From Pseudomonadota bacterium (GTDB taxonomy: Bacteria; Chloroflexota; UBA6077; JAJPHF01): a stretch of DNA of 43,825 nucleotides. Shown piece by piece: positions 7,061 through 14,675 of this stretch. Location of the stretch: NCBI GenBank assembly GCA_021325365.1, contig JAJPHF010000099.1:1-43825 (forward strand), read 5' to 3'. Under the pieces are notes generated by a model. The model was not told the DNA's origin. It was given only the letters and a program-made list of their open reading frames with translations, and did not search any database. The translations under genes were made by a program, and so were the position numbers. Each line of letters begins with the position of its first letter. Within the stretch, counting starts at the first letter, position 1.

Positions 7061-8095
7061 ATGATCGGCTGTCCGGTGATCGACGGCGACGGGCACGTGA
7101 CGGAGACAGAGGAGGCGTACCGCGCCCGCCTGCCCGAGCCCTATCGCTCGGCGCGACCGCTTTTCTCGCACGACGGCTGGGACCGCGGCCTCGGCGCGCG
7201 CATGGGCCACCGGGTGACCGAGCCGGGGCGCCAACTCGCCGATATGGACGCCGAGGGCATCGACGTGGCGGTGCTCTTCCCGACGTCGGGCCTGGGCATC
7301 GGCAACGTGCGCGACCCCGACCTGGCCATCGCGCTGGCCCGCGCCTACAACGACTGGCTGGCCGAGTTCTGCGCCGCGGCGCCCGACCGCCTGAAGGGCG
7401 TCGGCATCGTGGCGCTACAGGAGCCCGAGGCTGCCGTCGCCGAGCTGGAGCGCCTGGCCGGGCTGGGCATGGTCAGCGTGCAGGTGCCGACGTGGGTGGC
7501 CTGGCGCAAGCTGTCCGACCGCGCGCTCGACCCGTTCTGGGCGGCGGCCGAGCGCCTGAACGTGCCACTGGGGCTGCACACCCAGCCACGCGACGCCGCG
7601 GGCACCGATCGCTTCGACAAGTTCCTCGCGGTCCACGCCGTCGCCCACCCCTTCGAGATGATGATCGCTATGACGCAGCTCGTCCTCGGCGGTGTGCTCG
7701 AGCGCTACCCGGGCCTGCGCGTCGGCTTCATGGAGGCGGGCGTCGGCTGGGTGCCCTACTGGCTCGACCGGCTCGACGAGGAGTGGGAGAAGCGCGGCGA
7801 CGTCGAGGCGCCCCTCTGCCTCCAGAAGCCGAGCGCCTGCGTGAAGAGCGGCCGCTGCTACTTCGGCGTGGAGTGCGAGGAGATCACCATCCCCGACGCG
7901 ATCCGCCACCTGGGCGACCGCTGCCTGCTCTACTCGTCGGACAATCCCCATTGGGACGCCGACTGGCCGCGCTCGGTAGCGAAGCTGCGCGCCCGCCAGG
8001 ACCTGAGCGACGAGAGCAAGCGTCGCATCCTCTGCGACAACGCCGCGGCGTTCTACAACCTGCCCGTTCGCGAGCTAGCCGCGCAGCCCGCCTAG
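7061..8095 (+). CDS. Amidohydrolase-2 family metal-dependent hydrolase
   Basis: A 344-residue TIM-barrel amidohydrolase. The N-terminal metal motif is IDGDGHV; later come LGLHTQ, AHPFEM, and a C-terminal YSSDNPHWDADWP in which the Asp is the expected metal ligand. This layout matches the ACMSD-like amidohydrolase_2 group (decarboxylases and hydrolases of small aromatic or lactone substrates). The substrate cannot be read from sequence. ATG 7061 is preceded by GGGAGGAAGG. It is a close relative in layout of the protein at 32728-33834. It is followed by a palindromic intergenic region and the parAB genes. Confidence 0.85.
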   Translation: MIGCPVIDGDGHVTETEEAYRARLPEPYRSARPLFSHDGWDRGLGARMGHRVTEPGRQLADMDAEGIDVAVLFPTSGLGIGNVRDPDLAIALARAYNDWLAEFCAAAPDRLKGVGIVALQEPEAAVAELERLAGLGMVSVQVPTWVAWRKLSDRALDPFWAAAERLNVPLGLHTQPRDAAGTDRFDKFLAVHAVAHPFEMMIAMTQLVLGGVLERYPGLRVGFMEAGVGWVPYWLDRLDEEWEKRGDVEAPLCLQKPSACVKSGRCYFGVECEEITIPDAIRHLGDRCLLYSSDNPHWDADWPRSVAKLRARQDLSDESKRRILCDNAAAFYNLPVRELAAQPA

Positions 8096-8181
8096 GCCGG
8101 CATCGCCCCGGCACGGTAGCGAAGTAGGCAACAGCGCCGCTGCTCCAGGATGTCCCTGCGGAGCCGGCCGCTTCCCGGCCC

Positions 8182-8204
8182 GGGAGCGCGGCCGTCTCGG
8201 CCGC
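8182..8204 (+). repeat. Short intergenic hairpin repeat, copy 1
   Basis: GGGAGCGCGGCCG-TCT-CGGCCGC: seven-base arms GCGGCCG/CGGCCGC around three bases. Near-identical copies occur at 13785-13808 and 22041-22064, all in the plus orientation and all a short way past the end of a plus-strand gene. Confidence 0.6.
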
Positions 8205-8291
8205 GTTGCCGCCGCGGACGGCACCGGCCGGCCGCCAAAACGCCACGCGGCGCACCCTGGCGCGCGTTCCCGCCCCGCCGACGCTTGGCGT

Positions 8292-8307
8292 CTATACCCG
8301 GGTATAG
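8292..8307. promoter_or_regulatory. 16-bp palindrome upstream of parA (parS-like or operator candidate)
   Basis: CTATACCCGGGTATAG is a perfect palindrome, and with one mismatched pair it extends to 24 bases (8288-8311). The only other copy in the window is at 10726-10739, just after parB, so the pair brackets the parAB genes. It lies 138 bases before the parA start. The rest of 8096-8445 has no recognised gene. It is unrelated to the usual parS core TGTTTCACGTGAAACA. Confidence 0.6.
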
Positions 8308-8445
8308 GCGCGGACGGCGCGTCACAAATGCCTAACAATGCCAGGGTGGCCCGAGCGCGCGGCCGGCGGCGCTGGCCCGGGCCTCTGCCGGACCGCCATA
8401 ATCCCCGGGGCGGCGGGCGCGTCGGCGCGCGAGAGGAGCACGGCC

Positions 8446-9228
8446 GTGGGGCGGGTAGTCGCGCTGGCGAATCAGAAAGGTGGCGTGGGCAAGACCACGA
8501 TGGCCGTCAGCCTCGGCGCCTGCGCGGCCGAGGCGGGGCTGCGCGTGGCGCTCGTAGACCTCGACCCGCAGGCCACGCTCACGCGCTGGCTCGCGGCGCC
8601 TGTCGAGGAGGGCCAACCCACCAGCTACGATCTGGTCGTGCGGCGCGAGGCGACAGTGACGGAGGTGCTGCGGCCGACCGCCTGTGGCTTGCTCGTCGCG
8701 CCCGCGACCGTCGACCTGGCCGTGGCCCCCGCCGACCTCCAGCGCGCGCTGCGCGGTGTGGGCCTCTGGCAGACGGCACTGCGGCCCAAGCTCCAGGCGC
8801 CCAACGACCTCGACCTGTTGCTGGTGGACTGTCCGCCGTCGCTGGGCGAGCTGACCATGCTGGCGCTCGTCGCCGCCGACGACGTGGCGATCGTCACCAA
8901 CTGCGAGCTAACTGCCTTCGACGCTATGCAGGACTTAATTGCCTGCATCGACCTGGCGCGCAGCCCCGGCCTGAACCCCGACCTGCGGAGCCTGGGCATC
9001 CTGCCGACGATGTACGACTCGCGCTCGCTGCACTGCCGCCAGGTGTTGCAGCTGCTGCGCACGCACTATCCGGACGCCGTGCCAGAGACGGTCATTCGCC
9101 GCACGATCAAGCTCGCCGATGCCTACGCCCGCAACGTGCCGATCACGCAGTACGACCGCAACGGAGAGGTCACTGACGCCTTCCGGCGGCTCGCGCGGGA
9201 GGTGCTCTATGTCGCCCAGCCGGCCTGA
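8446..9228 (+). CDS. parA: ParA-family partition ATPase
   Basis: A 260-residue protein from GTG 8446, with AGGAG seven bases upstream; the longer frame to 8338 adds a non-conserved leader. The deviant Walker A motif KGGVGKTT is at residues 11-18, DLDPQATLT follows, and LLLVDCPPSLGELTMLAL is Walker B. This is the ParA/Soj layout. Such ATPases bind DNA non-specifically and are released by ParB, moving chromosome or plasmid copies apart. It overlaps the parB start by 20 bases. Plasmid versus chromosomal origin is not settled; dnaN 5 kb away and neighbouring metabolic genes favour the chromosome. Confidence 0.9.
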   Translation: MGRVVALANQKGGVGKTTMAVSLGACAAEAGLRVALVDLDPQATLTRWLAAPVEEGQPTSYDLVVRREATVTEVLRPTACGLLVAPATVDLAVAPADLQRALRGVGLWQTALRPKLQAPNDLDLLLVDCPPSLGELTMLALVAADDVAIVTNCELTAFDAMQDLIACIDLARSPGLNPDLRSLGILPTMYDSRSLHCRQVLQLLRTHYPDAVPETVIRRTIKLADAYARNVPITQYDRNGEVTDAFRRLAREVLYVAQPA

Positions 9229-10687
9229 CATCCTCGGCGCGCGCGGCGCCGCCCGCCCGCTCAAGCGCCTCGACGCGCATCTCGCGGCTGGCGTCCCCCA
9301 GGCGCCGGGCCTGCGCGAGGTGCCGGTGGCCGAGCTGTGGCTGCGCCACCAGCCGCGCAAGCTGGTGCCCGACGCCGTGCTCGACGCGCTCCTCGCCGCC
9401 GACCGCGCCCAGCCCGCCGCGCTGTTGGCCGAGCTTGAGCGCCTCGCCGCCGAGCCCGGCTCCGTGTACGCCGCGACCCTGCAGGGCCTACACGAGCTGG
9501 CCGCGACCATCCGCGTACACGGCGTGCTGGTGCCTATTCGCCTGGCACGCATCGACGACCGGTACGTAATCGAGGAGGGGCACCGGCGCTCCCTCGCCAC
9601 GCTGCTCGCGGGCCTCGACCGGCTGCCCGCCGTCGTCGCCGACAGCGCCTCGGAGCTGTTGCTGGCCGCGCGTCAGTTCGTCGCCAACGACCAGCGCGCG
9701 GACCTGTCGGCGCTGGAGAAGGCCGCCTGGCTGCGTGACCTCATGGCGAAGGCCGACCGCGAGCTTCGGCTGCGCCAGGGCTGGCCGCTCGACGAGCCGA
9801 CCTTCGCGGCGCTGTTCGAGGGCGTCGAGGACGAGGCCGGCCCTCAGCCCGACCCTCTCCCAGGGGGAGAGGGGGAGGGACGACAGGGACACGCTCACCT
9901 CGGCCCGCTCGCAGGGGGCCAGGGAGAGGCCGACCTGCATGCCAGCCGCCTCCCGGACAAGGCCGCGGACGCTATCTCGCGCTCCGGCCCTCTCCTTGAA
10001 GAACAGGGCGAGAGCGGCGGGCGGGCGCCGGTCGCCGGGGCGAACGGGGCGACCGTACACGAAGCGAGCCGGGCCGACCCCCGCTCCCCCTGGGAGAGGG
10101 CGGGGGTGAGCGCCGGGCCAGGGCTGCCCGACCGCGCGGCGCTGGAGGCGCACAAGGGCGAGGTGCGCGCGCACGTGCTGAGCCTGACGGGGCTGTCGCT
10201 CGGGCGCTACTACCAGCTGCGCCAGCTCAACCGCCTCTGTCCGGAGGCGCGCGAGCTGGCCGCCGGGCTCACCGAACGCCATCTCCGCCCGGTCGTCGTG
10301 CTGCCGCCCGAGGGCCAGGTGCTGGTGGTCCGCGCTGTCCTCGCGCACCAGGTGCCGGCCAACAAGGTGCCCGCGCTGGTGCGGGCGCTCGCCGACGGCG
10401 GCGAGTCGGCACTGCGTCGCGCGCTGGCGGCCCTCGGCCTGCCCAGCCCGCGTGGCCGCGTGGCGTCCAGCTACAGTCGGCTGCAGCCGGTGCCCGCCGA
10501 CTGGGCCGAGCGCGTCGCCCTGGTGGGGCAGGAGCTCCGCACGATCAAGGCGCCCCGCGCCCGGCGCACGCGCCTAGCCCAGCTCGCGGAGCAGGCCGAG
10601 CGTCTGGAAGCGGTCGCCGCCGCCTACCGCGCCATCCTCCGCGACCATGCCTTCGACCGGGGCGCGGACGGCCGCGACGACTGCTGA
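9209..10687 (+). CDS. parB: ParB-like partition protein with an inserted repeat-derived linker
   Basis: A 492-residue protein from ATG 9209, with GGAGG upstream. The ParB N-terminal domain is recognisable: VHGVLVPIRL, then EEGHRRSLA (residues 122-130, the GxRRxxA CTP-binding motif in a GHRR variant), and NDQRADLSALEKA (160-172). A helical HTH region follows from about residue 310 (SLGRYYQLRQLNRLCPEARE, then LTERHLRPV). ParB proteins usually are about 280-350 residues. The excess is explained by about 98 residues (211-308) rich in Gly, Pro, Ala and Asp. Their DNA consists of palindromic repeat copies (9840-9873 and 10084-10113, with decayed copies between) that keep the frame open. ParB normally loads at parS, slides as a CTP-bound clamp and stimulates ParA. 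Confidence 0.85.
   Translation: MSPSRPDILGARGAARPLKRLDAHLAAGVPQAPGLREVPVAELWLRHQPRKLVPDAVLDALLAADRAQPAALLAELERLAAEPGSVYAATLQGLHELAATIRVHGVLVPIRLARIDDRYVIEEGHRRSLATLLAGLDRLPAVVADSASELLLAARQFVANDQRADLSALEKAAWLRDLMAKADRELRLRQGWPLDEPTFAALFEGVEDEAGPQPDPLPGGEGEGRQGHAHLGPLAGGQGEADLHASRLPDKAADAISRSGPLLEEQGESGGRAPVAGANGATVHEASRADPRSPWERAGVSAGPGLPDRAALEAHKGEVRAHVLSLTGLSLGRYYQLRQLNRLCPEARELAAGLTERHLRPVVVLPPEGQVLVVRAVLAHQVPANKVPALVRALADGGESALRRALAALGLPSPRGRVASSYSRLQPVPADWAERVALVGQELRTIKAPRARRTRLAQLAEQAERLEAVAAAYRAILRDHAFDRGADGRDDC
9840..10113. repeat. Palindromic repeat cluster inside parB
   Basis: At 9853-9873 CCCTCTCCC-AGG-GGGAGAGGG lies behind GCCCTCAGCCC. At 10084-10113 the opposite half occurs (CCCCCTGGGAGAGGG then CGGGGGTGAGC). 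Two weaker copies lie between (around 9893-9930 and 9978-10015). The outer two face each other as in the intergenic element at 32542-32633, so the stretch looks like a composite repeat element inserted in the gene, here read in frame. Confidence 0.75.
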
Positions 10688-10725
10688 GCGCCCCGCCGCT
10701 CGACCCGCTCGAAGTCCCCCGTCTC

Positions 10726-10741
10726 TATACCCGGGTATAAT
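10726..10741. promoter_or_regulatory. Palindrome and TATAAT box downstream of parB
   Basis: TATACCCGGGTATA (10726-10739) shares 16 bases (TCTATACCCGGGTATA) with the site upstream of parA. Its right edge continues to TATAAT (10736-10741), a consensus -10 box about 80 bases before the next amidohydrolase gene. So it could be both a ParB-type site and an operator over that promoter. Confidence 0.55.
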
Positions 10742-10820
10742 GGCCTATCGTCCGATCCCGCAGCCGCCGCACGCGAGCGGCGCTGCCCGCAGCACCTTGG
10801 ACTCGGCACTTGGAGGAGCC

Positions 10821-11813
10821 GTGGGCCTGATCGACTGCCACGCGCACCTGATGCCGCCGGCGCTCATGGACCCGTACCGCGCGCTGACGGCCAGCACCTA
10901 CTTCGGCCGCAGCATGTGGGCCGACCCCGGCTTCACCGAGATCGAGCGCCATGTCGAGCTGATGGACCGCTACGGCGTGGACACCGAGGTGCTGGAGTAC
11001 GGCGCCTTCATCCCGACGGCGGCGAAGGCTGCCGGGGTGCCCATGATCGAGGCCGTGCGGGCGGTGAACGAGTACGCCGCCAACGCCGTGAAGGCGTTTC
11101 CCGGCCGCTTCGTGGCTGCGGCCGCCGTCGATCCCTTCGGCGGCGACGAGGCGATGCGCGAGCTGGACCAGGCGGTCGAGAAGCACGGGCTATTTGGCAT
11201 CTCGCTGGCCACGAACATCGACGGCCGCCAGCTCGACGACCCCGCGTACGAGTCCACGTTCGCCCGCGCGCGCGACTGGGACATGCCGCTCTGGATCCAT
11301 CCGGGGCTCGTGCCGCGCGCCTGGCAAGAGGCCCTCGGCCTCCAGAACCGCTACCTGAACAGCGGCATCGGCTTCCTGCTCGACGACACGCTCTGCATCA
11401 TCAAAATGATCACCGCCGGGGTCTTCGACCGCTGGTGGGGCGTGAAGTTCGTCTTCTGCCAGCTCGGCGGCTTCCTGCCCTTCACCATCGGCCGCTTCGA
11501 CCAGCAGCTCTTCTTCGAGCGCCGGCTGTGCGAGCAAGAGGGCAAGCCGCGCCCGGAGTACTTAGAGCGCCGGGTGGCCGACTACTGCCAGGCGTTCTAT
11601 GTGGACACGCACAGCACCGACGCCGCGGCCATCACCTGCGCGCTGGCCTGCATGACGGCCGACCGCATCGTGTTGGGCGGCGATTATCCCGTGTCTGGCC
11701 CCGAGGTCGGCCTGGCCTACACGCTCGGCCAGCTCGACAAGGTGGCGCTCTCAGACGCCGACCGGCAGAAGATTACGCACGACAACGCCGCCTGGCTGCT
11801 GAAGCTGAGCTGA
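10821..11813 (+). CDS. Amidohydrolase-2 family protein
   Basis: A 330-residue amidohydrolase from GTG 10821, chosen because GGAGGAGCC precedes it and the HxH motif (DCHAHLMPP) then falls at the N-terminus as usual. Other metal-site elements: LWIHPG in the middle and LGGDYPVSGPE near the end. The fold is a TIM barrel. The segment WWGVKFVFCQLGGFLPF is typical of the decarboxylase/amidohydrolase_2 branch. The substrate is unknown. It is followed after 62 bases by a secreted amidohydrolase and may share a transcript with it. A start at 10740, right after the palindrome, is possible but less likely. Confidence 0.82.
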   Translation: MGLIDCHAHLMPPALMDPYRALTASTYFGRSMWADPGFTEIERHVELMDRYGVDTEVLEYGAFIPTAAKAAGVPMIEAVRAVNEYAANAVKAFPGRFVAAAAVDPFGGDEAMRELDQAVEKHGLFGISLATNIDGRQLDDPAYESTFARARDWDMPLWIHPGLVPRAWQEALGLQNRYLNSGIGFLLDDTLCIIKMITAGVFDRWWGVKFVFCQLGGFLPFTIGRFDQQLFFERRLCEQEGKPRPEYLERRVADYCQAFYVDTHSTDAAAITCALACMTADRIVLGGDYPVSGPEVGLAYTLGQLDKVALSDADRQKITHDNAAWLLKLS

Positions 11814-11875
11814 CGCGAGCGCCCCGCGCGGGCAGGAGGCGCGGGTAGTCTCGCAGCGCGACAAGGGGGAGACCC

Positions 11876-12847
11876 GTGCAAGCCAGCCGGTGGCGGGGCG
11901 CGCTCCTCGGCGTGGCGACAGCCGGCGCGGTGGCGCTGCTCGTGGGCGCGCTGCCGGTGCGCCCGGCGGTCCACGCGCAGAGCGACACGCCCGGGCCGTA
12001 CGCCGGCCCGCTTGTCGACGCACACGCTCACCTGGAAGCCTCGACGCCCGTGAGCGTCGATCTGCTGCTTGCGCTGTACGACGCCGTGGACGTGCGCGGC
12101 GCGTGGCTGTTCGGCGTGCCCTGGTCGGTCGCCACCAACGCTTGGGAGCGCTTTTCCGACCGCGTCGTGCCGTTCCTCGCCGAGGGCTACGCCGACACCC
12201 TCGGGCCGGCTAGCTCGTACCGCAATCCGGAGGGGCTGGACGAGCTGTTGCGCGGCGGCTACGTGCGTGGCCTGGGCGAGATGATCCTGCGCCACGCGGC
12301 CTTCCGGCTGGGCGAGAACGTCGGCGGTGGCGCCTGGCCGCGGGTGGACGTGGCCGCCGACGACCCGGCTCTCGCGGGCGCTTACGCCGTCGCCGGACGG
12401 TACGGCGTGCCCGTGGTGGTCCACCAGGAGGCGGCGTACGCCGACGAGCTAGAGCGCGCGGTGGCGGCCGCGCCCGGCACGACCTTCGTCTGGGCCCACG
12501 CCGGCCACGGGCCGGCAGCTACCCTGCGTCCGCTGCTGGCCCGTTACCCGAATCTCTACGCCGACCTCTCGGCACGGACGCCCTGGCTGGGGCCCGGCAC
12601 CGTGATCACGCGGGCCGACGGCTCGCTGCAGCCCGAGTGGGCGGCGCTCCTCGCCGAGTACCCGGACCGCTTCCTCATCGGCTTCGACCTGTTCGCCGCG
12701 GGCCATTACCGCCTCGCGTACCTGCAAGACACGGTCGGCTACTACCGCGCGCTGCTCGGCCACCTCGACCCGACCACAGCCGAGCGGATCGCGCACGCGA
12801 ATGCCGAGCGGCTGGCGCCGTTCCTCGGCCCCGACGCCGGGCGGTGA
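11876..12847 (+). CDS. Secreted amidohydrolase family protein
   Basis: A 323-residue protein from GTG 11876 with GGGGGAGA upstream. It has a signal peptide (Arg-containing start, hydrophobic core, cleavage near AVHAQS) and then an amidohydrolase_2 domain: VDAHAHLE (HxH), VVVHQEAAYADE, WAHAGHGPAA, and IGFDLFAAGHY near the C-terminus, where the Asp ligand is expected. Export is unusual for this family and sets it apart from the other three amidohydrolases in the window. Substrate unknown. Confidence 0.78.
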   Translation: MQASRWRGALLGVATAGAVALLVGALPVRPAVHAQSDTPGPYAGPLVDAHAHLEASTPVSVDLLLALYDAVDVRGAWLFGVPWSVATNAWERFSDRVVPFLAEGYADTLGPASSYRNPEGLDELLRGGYVRGLGEMILRHAAFRLGENVGGGAWPRVDVAADDPALAGAYAVAGRYGVPVVVHQEAAYADELERAVAAAPGTTFVWAHAGHGPAATLRPLLARYPNLYADLSARTPWLGPGTVITRADGSLQPEWAALLAEYPDRFLIGFDLFAAGHYRLAYLQDTVGYYRALLGHLDPTTAERIAHANAERLAPFLGPDAGR

Positions 12848-12891
12848 GCCCACGGCCGGCGCCCGCGCGGCGGCCATGAGGGGAGTAGTGC

Positions 12892-13302
12892 GTGCAACTG
12901 CCGCCCGCTAGCGGGCCACGGATTCACGTCGAGCCAGCACCGCCCGCGTCGGGGCCGGGGCCAGGACGGTGGCGAGTGGCCTGGCAGATCACGAACGAGA
13001 GCGACCGGCCGCTGCAGCTTCTCGCCGCCTGGCTGCCGCATGGCCGCTTCCGCGCCCCGGAGCGCGCCCTGGAGCCGCCAATGAGCCTGCGGCCCGGCGA
13101 GAGCGGGCGGCTGGACCTCCGGGCCGCGTGGCATGAGGCGCCCGGCACCGTTGTCGAGAACACCTTCGTCATCTTGCGGGCGCTATGGGGCGACGAGCCG
13201 TGGCGACTCCTCGTGCGGCTGTTGATCACCGCCGACAGCCAGGGCGCCCCGGCGAACACGATCGAGCTGATCACAGCGCACCCGATCGGCTTCTCGCGCT
13301 GA
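12892..13302 (+). CDS. Hypothetical beta-rich protein
   Basis: A 136-residue protein from GTG 12892 (GGGGAG upstream), 44 bases after the secreted amidohydrolase and probably cotranscribed. No signal peptide or membrane segment. The sequence (WRVAWQITNESDRPLQLLAA, LRPGESGRLDL, ENTFVILRALWGDEPWRLLV) suggests a small Ig-like beta sandwich. I do not recognise the family. Terminator-like hairpins follow at 13325 and 13415. Confidence 0.65.
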   Translation: MQLPPASGPRIHVEPAPPASGPGPGRWRVAWQITNESDRPLQLLAAWLPHGRFRAPERALEPPMSLRPGESGRLDLRAAWHEAPGTVVENTFVILRALWGDEPWRLLVRLLITADSQGAPANTIELITAHPIGFSR

Positions 13303-13324
13303 CGCTGCGCCCGCGCCACGGCAC

Positions 13325-13359
13325 GGCTCCGTGGGGCGGCGTCGCCGCGCCACGGAGCC
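13325..13359 (+). terminator. Hairpin after the hypothetical beta-rich gene
   Basis: Ten-base perfect arms GGCTCCGTGG (13325-13334) and CCACGGAGCC (13350-13359), 22 bases past the stop. No U-run. A second hairpin, GCAGCCGC-TGA-GCGGCTGC, follows at 13415-13433. Confidence 0.5.
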
Positions 13360-13442
13360 CGGGCAGCGGACGAGCGGTGCACGGTGACGGGCGAGCCTGC
13401 TGTTCCTGTCGCGGGCAGCCGCTGAGCGGCTGCGGCGCCGCG

Positions 13443-13451
13443 TGCTAGAAT
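13443..13451 (+). promoter_or_regulatory. Extended -10 box before the small frame-damaged gene
   Basis: TGC-TAGAAT, 31 bases before GTG 13483. No clear -35. Confidence 0.5.
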
Positions 13452-13482
13452 AGCCGGCGATTCCGCGCCGGAGGGACGAGCC

Positions 13483-13704
13483 GTGCCGATGCCAGAGCGC
13501 GACCGCTACGTCATGCAGCGCATGCGCGGCTGATTCAGCAACTGAAGCGGTGACTTCGAGGAGACCACGGGCATGGTCTCGAGCGCGGTCAACATGGAGC
13601 TTCAGGAGCTGCTCGACACCCTGGAGCGGTTTCGGCGTGACTACCGCGACAACCCCGAGTATCAGGCCCTCCGCGCTGCCCTCCCCGCCGACTGGCCGCT
13701 GTAG
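13483..13704 (+). pseudogene. Small conserved-looking protein gene with two frame changes
   Basis: After GGAGGG a frame opens at GTG 13483 or ATG 13489 (MPERDRYVMQRMR) but meets TGA at 13531 and 13543. Between these the neighbouring frame reads LIQQLKR. The original frame then resumes as GDFEETTG, MVSSAVNMELQELL, DTLERFRRDYRDNPEYQALR and ends ADWPL at 13704. Joined, these make one smooth helical protein of about 73 residues. That implies two compensating indels within about 25 bases, one near 13527-13530 and one near 13546-13549. It is either a damaged gene or one with consensus errors. A shorter intact ORF could start at ATG 13573 (43 aa). No known function. Confidence 0.6.
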
Positions 13705-13784
13705 GCACGGCCCACCCGCGCCGCTCGGCCCGCCATCTCGTAGGGCGTGTTCACCGGCTTCGCGCGTGACTAGGCCGACGCCCC

Positions 13785-13808
13785 GGGGGCGCGGCCATCC
13801 CGGCCGCC
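13785..13808 (+). repeat. Short intergenic hairpin repeat, copy 2
   Basis: GGGGGCGCGGCCATCCCGGC then CGCC: same unit as at 8182 and 22041, with one arm base changed. A perfect 22-bp GC palindrome follows at 13815-13836, just past the 3' end of the minus-strand gene at 13878, and may serve as its terminator. Confidence 0.55.
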
Positions 13809-13877
13809 TTTCTGGCCCGGCCGGCGCCGGCCGGGCGGGCGAGATGCCGGACGGCAGCGCCGCTTCGAGAGGGACCG

Positions 13878-14672
13878 TCAGCCGCGCTGCGGGGCGGGCA
13901 GCCGCACCTCCGGCTGGCGCAGGTGCAGGGGGCCGGTGCCGGCCCAGAACTCCCGCCGGCCCGTGATCGCCTGGACATGGCCGTCCCACTCCAGGGTAAA
14001 CGCCGTGACCCCGAGCTGTACCGCGCGGCGCACGCGCTCCTGGGTTGCGGCGTCGGTCGCGTAGCGGCAGATCGCCTCGATCTGGTGCGCGCCGTGGCTG
14101 TCGTCCTGCTCGGCGTGGATGTAGTACGTCTCGGTCGCACGCGGCGAGAAGCCGTAGTAGCCGATCAGCTCGCGGTACACCTGGGCCGCCACGCCGTTGC
14201 GCCCGCCGTGCTGCTGCTCCACGAACGCGAGCAGTGCCAGCCCCTCGAGCGCCGAGCGGCGCTGGCAGGCGCCCACGATCATCTCGATCGCCGCCATCGT
14301 GCCCGGCGCGGCGTCGGCGGCGTCCGCCTGCTCGCGGGTGATGCCGCCCTCCTCCAGGAACTGCAGGACGATGTCGACGTGGGTGCGCTCTCCGCCCAGC
14401 TCCTCCATGAAGTTGTCGAGCACGGTGTCCATCAGGCCGTACTGCTTGGCCTCGACGGCGTTCACGGCGATGTAGCCAAAGAAGATAGGATTGGTGCGCA
14501 CCCGCAGGTAGTGCTGCACCTCGCCCAGGATGATCTGCTCCCGCGTCCAGCGATGCTGCAAGATGCCCTGGAACCACGGGTGCTCCAGCATCGGCACCTC
14601 GTCCGCGTACGTCCATAGCTCGGCCACGAACTGGTCCGCGGGCAGGACTGCTCCGTTATTGGGCGACGTCAT
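13878..14672 (-). CDS. Haem-oxygenase-like diiron oxidase family (TENA/PqqC-like) protein
   Basis: A 264-residue, all-helical protein. Candidate metal ligands are E51 and H54 (EVQHYLRV), E90 or E91 and H98, E152, and the cluster YYIHAEQDDSHG (H186, E188, D190/191, H193). The last resembles the HxExDxxH-like signature of PqqC and haem-oxygenase-like diiron oxidases (HDO). Members of that superfamily carry out O2-dependent oxidations such as N-oxygenation, C-C cleavage or ring oxidation. Start ATG 14672 has GGGAGG upstream. It follows the flavin monooxygenase gene by only three bases, so they surely share a transcript and probably a pathway. Reaction unknown. Confidence 0.78.
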   Translation of the reverse strand: MTSPNNGAVLPADQFVAELWTYADEVPMLEHPWFQGILQHRWTREQIILGEVQHYLRVRTNPIFFGYIAVNAVEAKQYGLMDTVLDNFMEELGGERTHVDIVLQFLEEGGITREQADAADAAPGTMAAIEMIVGACQRRSALEGLALLAFVEQQHGGRNGVAAQVYRELIGYYGFSPRATETYYIHAEQDDSHGAHQIEAICRYATDAATQERVRRAVQLGVTAFTLEWDGHVQAITGRREFWAGTGPLHLRQPEVRLPAPQRG

Positions 14673-14675
14673 GTT

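Noticed and set aside
10740..10820. ATG directly after the second palindrome as the amidohydrolase start
   Set aside because: No ribosome binding site, and the added 27 residues lack family similarity; GTG 10821 has GGAGGAGCC upstream.
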